Both the position numbers and the translations under genes were made by a program. From the NCBI GenBank assembly GCA_021234155.1, contig JAJEKV010000478.1, positions 1 to 64,000 of the forward strand: a DNA stretch of 64,000 nt. Direction: 5' to 3'. The DNA comes from Isoetes taiwanensis (Eukaryota; Streptophyta; Lycopodiopsida; Isoetales; Isoetaceae). The notes below the pieces were generated by a model. That model worked only from the letters and a program-made list of their open reading frames with translations, made no database searches and was not told the DNA's origin. Each line of letters begins with the position of its first letter. Position 1 is the first letter of the stretch. This document shows positions 1-10,689 of this stretch, piece after piece.

Positions 1-1900
1 ACCTCTTCTAATAACAGCTTGCTTCTCCTACATGAGATAGAAGAGGGCAAAACAACAACGAGATAAACAAATCATTTTAGATCAAGCATTGCAACATGCC
101 AATGTAAATCCCTATTTCTAGCCCTATGTAATTCTAGGGTTAAAATACTATTATACTCTATTCTTACAATTTCAGTTCCACCAAAGATTCCCCATCTATC
201 ATTGTAGATAATTTTTCTTTGCCACCATTTAGTATGGGCTTTCTCTTAGTGGTAATTGCATTGCGCTAGAGCTGGGAACTCAAGCCTTATCCCATATTTC
301 AATCACGGAAAAGTGGATTGTATACCTTAATCATCCCATAAAGTCCATTGACTCAAGGGAGGATGATATTCGAACTATACCTAGTCCAAACACATAACAC
401 AAAACCAACACATATCATAAAAAAGTGTACCTCCATAAGGGTATGCCACAAAGCATACACCTCTATAATTATAACTTACTTTTTAAGCAACTAGGACCAA
501 GAATTAGACACAAGTTTAATCATCCCATATTGTAAAAAGCCCTATTGAACTCATACAAGCTTGATACATGACAACTTCCTAGCAAGGCACCAATGCTATA
601 CCATATATACACATCAAAACCTATGAACATACCTACAACTCGTGCATTAGCACCTTGTTGCTTTGCTTAATTGCTCTTTCGTTTTATCATATCTCCATAA
701 ATGACACAACCTTTGTAACTATTATCATGTTTAGTGTAACATTAATCAAAAAGCACTAGTTGCCCATAATTTGATAGATTCTCGCTAGTTCTATCTTGTG
801 CATGTAATGTAATGAAAGCTTACAACAAAATTGTTGAGGAATATTTTTTTTTTTTTTTTTTTTTTTTTACGTGTGGCTTCCACCACTAATGTATATATGA
901 AGCGGACTATATCATAAGTTCCTTTTTCAAGTTTAGATCCCCATCTTTGCTATGATATAGTGCGCAAGGACAACGCTTAATAGAAGCAACATTGGTGTGG
1001 TAAAATTAACAAAGAGTGTTAAATTCCAATACTTAGAAGGAGCTGGAATATTTTGCTAATCCTATAGCTTTCTATATAAGAAGCCACCTAGATAGTAGCG
1101 ATGAAATACCATGCTTGATAATATGACCCGTGAGGGACAGTTTATTAGGTCATGTTAGGTCACACTATATGTAGGTACTATTATTTAGAAATGAAAGCTT
1201 ACATAAACATAAATTGTTGGAATTGCCTTACCATGTGGCTTCCACCTCTGAAACATATGAAACGATCCGTCTTTATGGCTGCTTTCCGGAAGGTTAATAA
1301 TCTCAATAACTGCAAAAAGGACAACATTTGTTTTAATGCTTTAAAAGCCATGAAATCAAAAAATCAAAAGGACATAAAAATAAAAGACTTAATTGGGAAA
1401 GAATCATGAGTGCTTTCTCTATGTAGAGGGTCGATTTTAGAGGATAAAACCTAAATTCTAAGAAGAAGAGGTATAATACCTGATAGACACGATGGATTTT
1501 AGGGTTAAATTTTAAGGCAACAATATACTGCAGAATCATAAGAACAAATAATATAACAAACCAATTTGAGATTCCAAGATCTAACTAAGTTGGCTCATGA
1601 AATGGCTGGATTTATAAGCGTGAAACGTGTGTAAAAATATTCCTCTCAACAAGCTGCTACAAGTCAAGCTTCCCATAGATTTTAGTTTGATTGAGCATGG
1701 TTTCTGCACAACGTAAAGCCACTTAAACCTTGCTGGGAGAACATTTAGGTTTAGATGGCGCTACGCTGTGCAAAAATCAATTATAAGAAAACTAAAATCA
1801 GGAAATAAGAAAAGTTTACTTGCGTAATGAAAAGCCGCTTGACATGCAGCAACCCGCTTCTGAAGAAAATACATCTTCTACAAACATATATAGTGGAGGG
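1..1900. other. AT-rich intergenic DNA, no gene seen
   Basis: No coding pattern, RNA gene or recognisable transposon domain was found on either strand. The segment contains a run of about 25 T at 844-868. It also contains an imperfect direct repeat: 806-903 and 1189-1262 share an ATGAAAGCTTACA start, an AAATTGTTG core and a TGTGGCTTCCACC end. The short open frames here look like chance. Confidence 0.6.
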
Positions 1901-1953
1901 TGCCCGTCCTCCACGGCACCCGTTATCAGCCTGCTTTTGTGGCTGTGATGAAC

Positions 1954-2180
1954 TGGCATCAGGTGACTCTGCGATTTTGGTTCATGCAAATTTTGAGGAT
2001 TTCGATGCAATATTTTCTGGTCCGTCTAGCATCAGATGCTTTTCCGTTTAGTGTCAGCACATTCCATTTTTCAAGCCACCTGGTATTTTCAAGCCATTTA
2101 TGTGCAGAACTGCTCCATGAAATAACTGCTCCATGAAAAGGAAGCCAGTTTTAGTGCGGAAATCCATGGTCTTTGAGAAA
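1954..2180 (+). repeat. Direct repeat B, copy 1 (PPR-locus duplication)
   Basis: This segment matches 4440-4662 closely over its whole length: both run from a GGCATCAGGT-like start, through TTTTGGTTCATGCAAATT, to TCCATGGTCTTTGAGAAAATG. It is non-coding or very degenerate. In copy 2 it lies directly upstream of a PPR fragment, so it may be the leader or intronic part of the ancestral PPR gene. That role is inference. Confidence 0.75.
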
Positions 2181-2339
2181 ATGCAGCGTTGATGAGGTAA
2201 AAATTACAGAAGTATGCGTTTCATTAACCTATAGCCTCTTATTATTTGTAAGTCATGCTCATCTGATCATTTCGAAAACCTATCAGCTCTGATATGTATG
2301 CTAGACTTGGAAATACGGATCATGCCTGGCATGTATTTA

Positions 2340-2452
2340 CGATTAGTTCGGGTTTTATTATTATGTTTGGAATATATGCCAAAGATGGGCAACTTAAGGA
2401 AGCTCTTTAAGGCTTTCTGGAGCATGCATGAAGATGGTATCAAATTAAGCTA
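2340..2452 (+). pseudogene. PPR fragment, internally deleted copy
   Basis: The fragment reads as one PPR-like stretch (GIYAKDGQLKEAL). It is nearly identical at its start to 2920-2960 and at its end to 3250-3300. The intervening ~290 bp are missing, and the join lies at the short shared sequence AAGGAAG-TCTT. It is therefore a deletion derivative of the PPR fragment just downstream. It has no open frame of its own. Confidence 0.65.
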
Positions 2453-2529
2453 TGTCATTTCCTGTTGTTGCTAGTGATTGTTACTAAAATGTTGCTAGTA
2501 AATGTTACTAAAATGTGCTCTGGAGCATG

Positions 2530-2905
2530 CTTAATGCTTATGTAAGCAAATAGTAGATCGTAGTTAGCAAATGGTAGATCGTATTTAACTTCTGGAAAAT
2601 CAGGACATACTGAGAAGTAGGAAGTAGGAAAGCACCTGGAAAAGCCACGAGAAGTAGGAATCCAAAGCGGATCCTGAGAAGTAGAAATCTTGAGAAGCCT
2701 GGAACAAAGCAGATCCACATTATTATGAAACTGCAAGGATCCTCCGCTATTTAAAAGCTGAGGGATGATTTATACTTCCCGAGGTCTGACTTTTTACTTC
2801 TAAGGGCTTTTCCAGGCGTTTTCCTACTTCTCAATATGTCCTGATTTTTCAGAAGTTAAGCTACGATCTACTGTTTGCTTACGTAAGCAAACAGTTGTTC
2901 GGGTG
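2530..2905. repeat. Imperfect inverted repeat (foldback / MITE-like)
   Basis: Left arm ~2538-2665 and right arm ~2765-2893 are reverse complements with small indels. Both carry TTTGCTTACRTAAGCAAA-type sequence, TAGATCGTA, TTAACTTCTG, AATCAGGACATA and GAGAAGTAGGAA in mirrored order. The loop is about 100 bp. No target-site duplication was recognised, and no transposase frame is inside. It sits between two related PPR fragments. It could be a non-autonomous foldback transposon or an inverted duplication. Confidence 0.6.
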
Positions 2906-2914
2906 TGCTTATTT

Positions 2915-3340
2915 TAATTGGAATATATGCCAAAGATGGGCAACTTAAGGAAGCTCTTGGACTCTTTTAACAATTGCAACAATTGGGCTTAACACCTGAT
3001 AAAGTTACTTATCTTAGCGTTTTAAACTCGGGTTCTGGGATATTTGTAGCACGGGGTAAATGGGATCATGCTAACTTCTTACGTGCTAAATGTGAGCTTG
3101 ATACTTTTGTCAACAATTCTATGATAGACATGTATTTCAAATGTGGTAGCTTACATCATGGTTGGCAGGAGTTTGACACAATGATTTAGAGGGACTCATT
3201 TACTTGGAATTCAGTTATTTCTGATATTGCAAAGTTTGGAAATGGAAAGGAAGTCTTTAAGGCTTTCTGGAAAATGCATGAAGATGGTATCAGGTTAAGC
3301 CAATGCATGTGCCAAAAATGTTTGCCATGGAGCATGCTAA
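2915..3340 (+). pseudogene. PPR protein fragment (PLS type), broken
   Basis: The frame starting near 2920 reads as consecutive PPR-like units: a GIYAKDGQLKEAL block, then QLGLTPDKVTYLSVLNS, NNSMIDMYFKCGSL, and after an in-frame TAG at 3187-3189, DSFTWNSVIS. PPR proteins are organellar RNA-binding proteins used in editing, splicing and stability, and this wording is typical of the plant-combinatorial PLS class. A small frameshift occurs near 2970 and the stop breaks the frame, so no full gene remains. It continues into the next PPR block downstream. Confidence 0.8.
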
Positions 3341-3344
3341 AATG

Positions 3345-4340
3345 TGCTAAATGTTTGCTATACATGCTCAGATATTGAGAACTGAACAAATTTCAGATTT
3401 GTGTCTGGGAAATACTATGTATGATACATGTGGGAGTTCGAAAGAATCTCTACTGGTATTCAGCAGTATGCCTGCCCATGATATCACATTTGTCCAATTT
3501 GGGGATGCTATTGGGGCCTCAAAACTCTTCCATCAGATCCAGCAAGACAGCATACAGCCAAACGAAGTTGTTTTTTGTAGCCATTCTTGATGTGTGTGAT
3601 GATAGGAAATCGCAAATCATTCCATGCTCAGACAAGTGGCTACGGACAGGATACGTTTATTGTGAGCGCATGGGGAGTTTGAAGATGCTTGCGCCCTATT
3701 CCATCAAGCATCTGCGAGGAATATAGTTGTTTGGAATGTGATTATTGCAGCAAAGTCTCATTATGCTACCACTCCAAGGGCTCAACTTCTCCTTTGTGAA
3801 ATGCAGAAGCAAAGTGTAAGGCCAGATAGTTTCTCATTTGGTTATGCACTCTCTACATGTGGAAAAGAGGCACATTTGGACTTGGAAAACAAATTCATGC
3901 TTACATCATAAATGACAAGTGCAGTGTAGGAGGTTTTGTACTTAACACAGTTATGGATATGTACCTGAGATGTGGTAGCATGGAGGATGCGTGCCATGTA
4001 CAATAAATCATGATGTTGTCTTCTGGAATATCATAATTTCAGGTTTTGAGAAATTTTGATTCGTTATGGAAGTTCTTCCTCTTTATAAACAAATGGAGTT
4101 AGAAGGTGTGCCAGATATGTGACCTATCTGATATTCCTTTCTGTGAGTGCCAACCTTGCTGCACTAGAACAAGGTAAAACCCTTCATACTTACATTATAA
4201 ACAGCAAACTCGAGCTTGAACGATGCACTGATTAATATGCATTTTAATGTGGAAGCATATCCTATGCACATCATGTGTTTGTCAGAACTTCTGTAAGAGA
4301 TGTTAGTTCATGCACCTTCTTGATTGAAGGTCATGGGCAT
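3345..4340 (+). pseudogene. PPR protein fragments, frameshifted (contains repeat A copy 1)
   Basis: Several PPR units are visible but they change frame repeatedly. Examples are AIHAQILRTEQIS (3355), FQPNEVV-like text near 3560, VAILDVCDDRK (3576), NIVVWNVIIAAKSHYAT (3721), RPDSFSFGYALSTCGKEA (3820), VSANLAALEQGKTLHTYII (4147) and DVSSCTFLIEGHGHLGNGH (4300). The segment 3570-4070 is duplicated at 4663-5172. Frameshifts and stops make a functional protein impossible without extensive repair. The ancestral gene was probably a PLS-class PPR protein. Confidence 0.8.
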
Positions 4341-4439
4341 CTTGGGAATGGCCATAATACTCTGCTGTTCTTCAGATATTTTAATCTTGAATGCATTAAG
4401 CAAGTTAAAGTCGTGCTAACCTCTTTTGTCATGCATTGT

Positions 4440-4662
4440 ATCAGGTAACTCTTGCTATTTTGGTTCATGCAAATTCTGAGGATTTTGATGCAATATTTTC
4501 TGGTTCGTCTGGCATCAGATATTTTGTCAGGAGGAGATCACTTGCATTCCATTTTCCAAGCCACTTTTGGTATTTTCAAGCCATTTATGTGCATATGAAA
4601 TAATTACTCCATGAAAAAGAAGCCAGTCTTAGTGCAGAAGTCCATGGTCTTTGAGAAAATGT
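4440..4662 (+). repeat. Direct repeat B, copy 2
   Basis: Second copy of the segment at 1954-2180, with scattered substitutions and small indels. It is followed at once by PPR repeat A copy 2, whereas copy 1 is followed by unrelated sequence. The locus was therefore duplicated and rearranged. Confidence 0.75.
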
Positions 4663-5170
4663 TATTCTAGCCATTCTTGATGTGTGTGATGATAGGAAAT
4701 CTAAAATCATTCCATACTCAGACAATTACGAGTGGCTACGGACAACATCCATTTATTGTGAGCGCATTAATTGGCTTGTACACTGACCATGGGGGGTTTG
4801 AGGATGCTTGCGCCCTATTCAATCAAGCATCTGCCAGGAATATAGCTGTTTTGGAATGTGATTATTGCAGCAAATTCTCATTATGCTACGGCTGCAAGGA
4901 CTCAACTGCTCCTTTGTGAAATGCAGAAGCAAAATGTAAGGATAGATAGTTTTCCATTTGGTTATGCACTCTCTGCATGTGCAAAAGAGGCACATTTGGG
5001 ACTTGAAAAACAGATTCATGCTCACATCATAAATGACAAAACAGTTATGGTTATGTACCTGAGATGTAGTAACATGGAGGATGCATGCCATGTATTTGAT
5101 AGAGTAATGAATCGTGATGTTGTGTCCTGGAATATCATAATTTCAGGTTTTGAGAAATTTTGATTTGTTA
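4663..5170 (+). pseudogene. PPR protein fragment (repeat A copy 2), broken
   Basis: This is a near copy of 3570-4070. It includes AILDVCDDRK, then (in another frame) NIAVLECDYCSKFS/VLIAANSHYATAARTQLLLCEM, SFPFGYALSACAKEAHLGLEKQIHAH and MYLRCSNMEDACHVFDRVMNRDVVSWNIIISGF. The last part (4858-5163) stays open for about 100 codons and keeps the PPR signature DVVSWN. The frame closes at a TGA at 5161-5163, just before the LC8-like gene. It is a partial gene and presumably non-functional. Confidence 0.8.
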
Positions 5171-5196
5171 TGGAAGTCCTTCGTCTGTTCAGCCTT

Positions 5197-5236
5197 CTTC
5201 TTCTTCTCCTTCTTCTTCTTCTTCATCTTCTTGTGC
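5197..5236 (+). repeat. CTT trinucleotide tract
   Basis: A pyrimidine-rich CTT/CTC repeat lies between the end of the PPR remnant and the presumed ATG of the LC8-like gene. CT-rich tracts are common in plant 5' leaders, so it may lie in the 5' UTR. It translates as poly-Ser in the frame of the gene. Confidence 0.6.
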
Positions 5237-5240
5237 AAAT

Positions 5241-5874
5241 ATGAAGGTGAAAATGAAGGCATCAGATATGTCAGAATCTATACAAAGTCATGCCATCAAA
5301 TGTGCTGAAGAGGTCTTAGCTTCTAATCCAAAGCTCAACTGCAAACGAGTTGCTTGGACACTGAAGAAGGTTTGCACCTCTCATCCCGTTTTCTTCTTAT
5401 TTTTTACGATTCTCTCTCTTTATTCTTGGCATGTCAATAGATTTCTGTTCTTGATACTGTCATTCAACATTCTTATTTTTTTTCTACCCCTTCTTAAAAC
5501 TGTTATTCACATTTTCATTTGTTTTCTACCCCTGAAAATGAATAATCTGTTCTTTCTTTACTTGCAAAGGGAATTATAGGCCTGTTTGTCTTGTGTTTCA
5601 CAGAGTTCTGTTTGCTTGTAAATGTAATAACCTTCTCTGTTTTGATATTGTTCATATATCTTTATTGAATATTTTTGTTCTGAATCACAAGATCCTTATC
5701 TGACTCTTTTGGCATTGTCCTGTTCAGGAATTTGATATAAGCTATGGACCCATCTGGCACTGCATTGTGGGAACTAGTTTTGCCCACACTGTTGGTGGAT
5801 TCGTTTATTTTTCTATTGGAAAGGCTTCAGTTCTGCTATTCCAAACTGCAGTGGAAGTAATCGAACAATCCTGA
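5241..5874 (+). CDS. Dynein light chain (LC8-type) protein, two exons
   Basis: Exon 1 is 5241-5369 and exon 2 is 5728-5874, joined in phase 0 across a 358-nt GT-AG intron. They give a 91-residue protein, close to the usual ~90 of LC8 light chains. Exon 1 encodes the N-terminal helices ([24 protein letters not shown]). Exon 2 encodes the hallmark [18 protein letters not shown] and ends [19 protein letters not shown]. This wording is typical of the land-plant LC8-like family. LC8 proteins are homodimeric hub adaptors that bind short linear motifs of many partners and, where present, axonemal or cytoplasmic dynein. Compared with the family, about four residues (the GSYV-like part of the beta strand after GTSF) are missing, so folding or dimerisation may be impaired. 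The start at 5241 was chosen because the upstream frame is a Ser-rich CTT microsatellite and PPR remnant. Confidence 0.75.
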
Positions 5875-6760
5875 TATCTCTGATACTGTGGTGGCTCCAG
5901 AGTGCAGACTATGTTGAGGAAGAGTTTGGTATGCACTCGATCATTCAAACCATAAAATCAGCTGCCAATTTGAGTAGAATAGCAGTTAAATTAGTAAAAA
6001 ATAAAGCTCTGGGTCAATACAAGATGGTATGCTTACTGCCGACCAAAATGACATTCCAAGGTGGAAGGTTATAAAACTATTTTGTTTTGGCAGCATTCTA
6101 CAGTTCTTGCAGATTTTGGTTTGAATGTTCGTTAATGTTTGATCTGGGCATGGATCAGGCATGTGATATTAAGCAAGGACTCCATTTATCTGTCAATCTG
6201 GCTCGGGCATTCAATGAAATGCACTGTAAATTTGAATGTAATATACATTTTGAGCTGTTCAGAAGAGTAATCACTCAGACAAAAACAAGCAACGTTGTGA
6301 CTATGGTCCTATCTGAAGAGCACTCGTGTTGCTTTTTTAGAAGCTGGCAGGTATTGGAGCATATGGTGTCCAATGAGATCTTTGGCCGTCTGATTTCTTT
6401 GTTCAGAATAAGCAATCTCTTATGCCCATCTGTCTATTTTTGGACTACTCGCATAGTTGCCCCACCAAACGTATTGTTCTTTACCCTGAGGCCTTGACTT
6501 TGAGTCAAAGATTATATAGGGAAATGAGCATTTCCTTTCTCCTGTCAGATGTGTACTTGTTGTCAAGAGAGTGAAGAATTTTAAGGTTGTAGCAAGTTTT
6601 TGCGAAACTTTTAGAGACTCTATTGTTGTTTCTCTAAATAGTTGGATACTTCAAGTTATTGTATAGTCCTTTTAGCTTGGTTTAGGAAATCCTTTTTGCC
6701 TTAATCATCACATTTTCATCTGTTTTTAACCTACTCAACAAGCTCCAAATATAGAGGCCT
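5875..6760. other. Downstream flank of LC8-like gene, no further gene seen
   Basis: T-rich sequence without a convincing reading frame. The 136-codon open frame at 6087-6497 has no recognisable domain and no neighbouring support. The region may include the 3' UTR of the LC8-like transcript. Confidence 0.45.
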
Positions 6761-6764
6761 CCAG

Positions 6765-6900
6765 TCCTCAAGAAATATCAAGAAAACCTCTTATTTTTAG
6801 CAAGATTATTTCTAAGTCATGCATACTAAATTTGGATTTCGTCTCAGAATTTGGATTTCGTCTCGTCAGATTTGAAGCTTTTGGGAACTCCCTGATGCCC
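6765..6900 (+). repeat. Outer direct repeat, left copy
   Basis: Contains CCTCAAGAAA, AAACCTCTTATTTTTAG, ATTTCTAAG and TTGGATTTCGTCT (the last duplicated within the copy), ending GGGAACTCCC. The same blocks in the same order and orientation recur at 21355-21560, on the other side of the large TIR element. The copies are too diverged to measure by eye. Confidence 0.6.
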
Positions 6901-6997
6901 TGTTCACATGCATAAAAATAAAAAAACGCCGGTTGCAAAGCAGCGTGACATCCTAAGCAGCCATTAGAGTTTTTTGAGGTCAAATAAGGGCCTCCTA
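6891..6997 (+). repeat. Left terminal inverted repeat
   Basis: Reverse complement of 21160-21257 with mismatches and indels. The best-conserved part is 6960-6993 (CCATTAGAG, then GTCAAATAAGGGCC). The outer half is weaker (TGATG, a run of A, TTGCAAAG). The exact outer boundary is uncertain. Confidence 0.6.
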
Positions 6998-7019
6998 AGA
7001 ATATATTAGGGGGGCCGCC

Positions 7020-7135
7020 ACGTAGGATCCCGAACCTAGCTTCCCCCCTCCATACCTAAATTTCACTCTCCCCTAACCTAACTACCTAACCTCCGAACCT
7101 AACCCCCGAACCTAACCCCGCAATCATTATTTCCT
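7020..7135. other. C-rich subterminal stretch with CCTAACC repeats
   Basis: Immediately inside the left TIR lie several CCTAACC/CCGAACCTAACC units. Subterminal short repeats are common transposase-binding sites in large plant DNA transposons. That role is inference here, and the mirror end does not show an obvious matching block. Confidence 0.4.
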
Positions 7136-7549
7136 AACGACACGAATATTTGATGATTATATTTAGGATTTTTCGTTTTCCCACCTTCGAAGCTTATGCC
7201 ATCGAAGCCAAAGACCATCGTCGAGCTTGCCCTCCGGCGCCATCGACCTTGCCATCGCCATCATCGCGCCAAAGATCTTGTCATCAGCGCGTGCAGCGGT
7301 TTTGAATCGGATTTCAGGGAGGATTCTTGTTAAGCCAAATAAATGAAATTTTTCAATTCGGCCCGTTTTGTTGGCAAGAATCTTCTATTCTAATCTCCGC
7401 TCGGTTCTCGGTCTTTTGCAACGCCAATGGCAAAGGTATTTGGTTTTCGAAGTCGCCATTGCATTCCTTTGAGTGTTCTTCCTTCTAATACTTCATTTGA
7501 GGATCAAACTAATTCGAGGGTCAATTTAGAGTGCAAGTGCCAAAAGAAT

Positions 7550-9910
7550 GCCGCCTTTACAGGGGAATAAGTTCACTTGGAAGCAACCAATAGATGAAGA
7601 TGCATTGCGAGCCACGGAGCCATGAATATAGACCTCTACGGGCTAAAGGCCAATCAGTATCCATGTGATCCTTTTCACCGAGCCCATCCAAACTTCCACT
7701 CAGCATCCGGTCTTATTGAATTTGCTTGTAAGGGACGGCAAAGGGTTACTAGGTTTCTTGTAATAATTTGGTTAATGGTATATCGATCCACATTTTGCGT
7801 GCCATGTATAACCACTTGTATGGATTCAATTGCAAAGTTTTATCGATGTTAATCGGCTCCAACAGCGTAACTACTTTGCTCCTCAACAATGCCGCAAGCT
7901 CAATGAATTGGAGGTAGAAAATCGAAATTGGTGGATCGAGATGAATGTAATCAAGCGAAAGAAGGAATGAAGAGGGTTGCGCGAAGAAAATGATTCCCTT
8001 CACAAGCGGTCAAACGCTTTAAAAAAGAACTCCAGGGGGATCGAGGAGAGGGCAAAAACCTGAAGCCCATAAATATATTAGCCGGGGGGTGGAGGCTCAA
8101 AAAAAGGGTCATGGCTATTAAAAAGCTTGTTGATCCAAATCTTGCGAGAAGAAAATAAGAGAAAACCCCGCTAATATTGCCGGTTTATTAAAGAAATTAG
8201 TTACTAAAGATGATGTATTGAGAATGTTAAAGCTTCCCGTAGCATTCAACTTAGGAAAGCCGTAGTACATCAACTATTGCAGAGTTGGGGAACAGTCAAA
8301 CCTCCCGAATCAGGTGCAAGAAGCGTGGTGACAATGTGAATAAGTAGGCAAGCTTATATTGCTTTGTTGGTGCTTGCGGGATGGCTTTAAACAACAAGGC
8401 ATTACCAAAACTATTCTACTACCAAGGATGACTAGTGTGATGACTTGTAGGTCATCGTGAAACGACAAGTGCAAGAGCTTTTGGTGATATGTATGGTGAC
8501 CAAATGTCAACTTGGATGCATTGGCATCCTATACCAAAGGTAAGAAGAAGTCGAAGTTTGGTGATACTTTACGCCTTTAATGAAAATAACAATTCTTTGG
8601 ATAGACTTAACTAGAATGCTTCAGCTTTTGGTTCGATTTTATGATATGAAGGTAGAAGAGTGCTACCGACAAACTAAGAATTGTTTTGAAGTCGGGATGA
8701 AATGGAATTGGTGAAAGGCTTTTAGAAGTACGAGAGGGTTTTATTTGAGTCTAATGAAACGAGCTTTGAATACAGGGAATGAAGAGTCAAATCTAGATGA
8801 TAAGTTTTCCGTCGGCCACGAAGATCACATTTGGTGGGTTGGTTTATTTCAGGTACCAGAGGAAAATCATAAGATCTTGAAATGGGTTTTTGATCAAACA
8901 CCCATTCCCACAATGATTGCCTCTCACTTGAATCGGAGAAAAACTTGCGGTTCACGGATATGGTGAGTAACGAGGTTGAATGGCATCTTCGCAGATTTGA
9001 AGACAATAAAATGCATGTACGTAATGAAGCATGGTGCCGGGTAAGACTACTCATGCTTGTCCCTACCGTCTCTATGCAAGAAGAGATTGGATTGGACAAG
9101 AGTACATTAAATTGTGTCCGGGATGAGCCACCAAATAGAGAAGAGAAGGACATAACCTTGATGCCAATTCCGCTAATTCCGTTAAGAAGAGTACACATAT
9201 GCACCCTTCATGCTTTCTTGAGAATCATAGACAAGATGGTTTACATGAGTATCCTGTTTGCTTGGAATAAATCACCCCAAAGCTCTAGGGAAGGCGCCAT
9301 GCATGAAGTTGAAAAGGTGCTATCTAATGTGGGACTTCATGGTGGGCACTACAAAATACTTCAAGATCCAAAGGTATCCGGCAAGGTTCCCCGAAACCCG
9401 GTATGGGTGGTCCAAAGGCTAAGAGGTTTTGCCTCGCCAAAGAGAACTTATCGGTGTTTGGGAAGCTTACAAGGATCTTATTGCAAAATGAGGATGATCG
9501 AAATGATCTTATGGTGACATCACCTGAAGAAAATCAAGGCATGGTGATTTCTCTCAGACTTGGTAAAAAGGAAATGCGAGAAAAAGGTAGTGCAGGAAAA
9601 TGATGTTGCCAAATTCCGGGGAGGCCGATCACAAACTTCACTAAGTCTTTCCCCGACAAGATGGGGTGAGGCCAATTTGACTCACTATGTCCATATTCTG
9701 TTCGCACATGGCGTGTGGTTTGTCGGGAGTATGGAAGCCCGGAATTTGGAATACACGAGGGAATGGAGAAGTCCCATAAGCAAGCAAAGAATGCATTCTT
9801 CCGTTTCACTCAACACGCAGGTTGGGTTGGGAATTCCTTGCAGCAGATGTGTCAATGGTTTTCTGAAGGATCGCGGTGCAAGTGGGTGAAGAAATCACGA
9901 AACGAGTGAA
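7550..9910 (+). pseudogene. Plus-strand gene remnant of the large element, unknown function
   Basis: A chain of frames separated by frameshifts and stops. The most continuous is 8945-9517, whose middle reads VHICTLHAFLRIIDKMVYM, VEKVLSNVGLHGGHYKI and DPKVSGKVPRNPVW, followed by 9403-9603 and 9715-9909 (FGIHEGMEKSHKQAKNAFF). Upstream, near 7855-8040, is a charged, coiled-coil-like stretch (LNELEVENRNWW, REENDSLHKRSNALKK). The text looks like protein-coding sequence decayed by small indels. I do not recognise the family, and no DDE motif or zinc finger could be assigned. Its place between TIRs suggests an element-encoded protein. Confidence 0.5.
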
Positions 9911-10109
9911 TCAACACTTGCTAAGTTGTTTAGACAAAAACCCAGTGGGAAAAAAAGAGGGCAGCTTGGTATAAGTTCGGCAGCGGTGTTGAGCGATCAA
10001 GGAGTGGAGATCAATGAGATGTAGGCAAGGCAAAGGTTATGTCCGTATTGAGAGCTCTTGATAATCTCTACCGTAAAAGAGTTGGTTTATTTGCTCCGGT
10101 TCGATAGTG

Positions 10110-10570
10110 CTTTCGAGCGCGAAATGCGAGAAATCGGTTGTAAGTAAATTGGATGCATGTATTGGCGATCGCGGGCTACGGTCTTGCGAAATATGGGCCG
10201 TAACTAAAAACCGATCCGACGTATTCGCAGACCGTGAGCCACGGTCGCGAAATAGGCCCTTCAATAATTTGTAATCGAGTCGATTTCGCACCGCGGGCTC
10301 ACGGTCGCGAAAATAAACCCTTCAATAATTTGTAATCGATTTCGATTTCGGCGAGAAATGGGCGGTCGAAATATAAATATGGTCCTCAGAATAAAACCTG
10401 GACCCCATTATTTCGCAGACCGTAGCTACGCGGTGCTAAATAGGCCCTTCAATAATTTGTAACTCGGTCGATTTCGCGACCGTGGGCTACGATCAAGAAA
10501 TAGGCCCTTCAATAATTTGTACTGAATAATTTAAGACCGTGGCGTACGATGCGAAATATGGGCCAAGAAT
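10110..10570. repeat. Palindrome array, cluster 1 (~60 bp units)
   Basis: Six or so units follow one another. Each has a degenerate palindromic core (forms of TTTCGCACCGTGG followed by its mirror) and the spacer GGCCCTTCAATAATTTGTAA. The spacer starts at about 10256, 10316, 10443 and 10503, giving a ~60 bp period with one unit diverged. No reading frame runs through it. Confidence 0.7.
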
Positions 10571-10689
10571 TAGAGAATATTAACATATTAGAGAACATAT
10601 TAACATATTAGAGAATATTTATAGAACATATTATCACGGTATCATATGAAATATTTATGATAGATAGCAAAGGTTACTAGAGACCACGC

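Noticed and set aside
4858-5579. PPR-LC8 fusion protein read through the junction
   Set aside because: The PPR frame ends in TGA at 5161-5163, and the LC8 exon is in another frame with its own ATG and splice site.
6087-6497. 136-codon open frame after the LC8-like gene
   Set aside because: No family resemblance, no splice context, T-rich 3'-flank composition.
7060-7130. Telomere-like CCTAACC repeats
   Set aside because: Units are irregular (CCTAACC, CCGAACC) and few. They do not match the plant CCCTAAA array and lie inside the TIR element.
8722-9204. 160-codon minus-strand frame in the large element
   Set aside because: It overlaps the better coding-like plus-strand frame (8945-9517) and shows no protein-like pattern.
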